Source: Saccoglossus kowalevskii
Lineage: Eukaryota > Hemichordata > Enteropneusta > Harrimaniidae
NCBI RefSeq assembly: GCF_000003605.2
Contig: NW_003143793.1
Span: 238,882-254,013, forward strand
DNA length: 15,132 nucleotides
Direction of reading: 5' to 3'
The notes below the pieces were generated by a model that saw only the letters and a program-made list of their open reading frames with translations, did not search any database and was not told the DNA's origin. A program made the position numbers and the translations under genes. Positions within the stretch are counted from its first letter, which is position 1, and every line of letters begins with the position of its first letter. Of this stretch, positions 14,814-15,132 are shown piece by piece.

Positions 14814-15132
14814 GTAAGAAGTACAATAAAACGTATATGAGCTTCGTATGTGTCTTCTTCAGTTCTTAGAAACAAATCTGACAAGTTTGTATTCAAATAC
14901 TGGTGGCCATTATTTAAATGGCGGTTTGATATGGAACCCATAGTTACGTATACAACTTGTGTAAAATAAATTGTTTGTTTACATAAAATTTGAACACGTG
15001 CTGACCACTGCCCTTAAGGATGCTGTGTAGGTTTTTTTGCTTTGAAACCCAAAATTCTACTTTTTTGTATTTTTCAATGCTTGACTACAAGGAGCAAACA
15101 CTCAGTAGGAAAAAAAGTGATTTGGATGTTTT
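14814..15132. other. Start of the intron after exon 18
   Basis: The donor gtaaga is followed by AT-rich intron. A short imperfect inverted repeat (acaagtttgta at 14881 with tacaacttgt ending 14960) surrounds ccattatttaaatgg. No further exon is visible before the window ends. Confidence 0.55.

Noticed and set aside
1-15132. CRISPR arrays, operons or prokaryotic systems
   Set aside because: The tandem repeats have no unique spacers, and the spliced gene structure shows a eukaryotic nuclear genome.

Overview
The window is a piece of animal nuclear DNA. It carries, on the + strand, the middle part of one large intron-rich gene. I can chain 18 coding exons from 702 to 14813. Every junction is GT-AG and every exon joins its neighbour in a compatible phase, giving about 4,243 coding nt, or about 1,414 residues, with no stop codon. 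The peptide reads as midasin (MDN1/Rea1), the giant dynein-related AAA+ ATPase of 60S ribosome biogenesis. The window holds no Walker A/B motifs and no C-terminal MIDAS (DxSxS) motif, so it covers the long helical linker between the ATPase ring and the acidic tail. Neither the start nor the stop codon of the gene is present. The organism is a metazoan. AT-rich introns of 141 to about 1,080 bp, the repeat content and the frequent tacatgta-type words suggest a marine invertebrate, but I cannot place it further.

Layout: 1-701 is intron with a 33-bp minisatellite (144-636). Exons 1-3 lie at 702-825, 1317-1465 and 2525-2742, exons 4-10 at 3799-7046, and exons 11-18 at 7813-14813. The last 319 bp are intron. 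The introns hold most of the unusual material: a 31-bp tandem repeat (849-959), a CpG-rich island-like block with an ORF (1556-1930), three short elements with TACTGTAAA-type terminal inverted repeats (3251-3462, 5987-6152, 12773-12984), a 430-bp pentanucleotide array (7114-7546), two copies of a longer interspersed element with a palindromic head (8637-9165, 10859-11183), a 20-bp tandem repeat (10131-10210) and an unexplained coding-like block (14090-14384).

The most interesting find is a pair of near-identical 76-nt RNA-like units in introns 2 and 3 (1919-1994 and 2839-2914). Each has the full layout of a box C/D snoRNA: a 7-bp terminal stem, C box ATGATGA, D box CTGA and internal D'/C' boxes. 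The four differences between copies all fall outside the stem, the boxes and the D' guide. The D' guide has an 11-nt perfect complement to a conserved segment of animal 28S rRNA as I remember it. The host gene would thus encode a 60S assembly motor in its exons and candidate 28S rRNA methylation guides in its introns.
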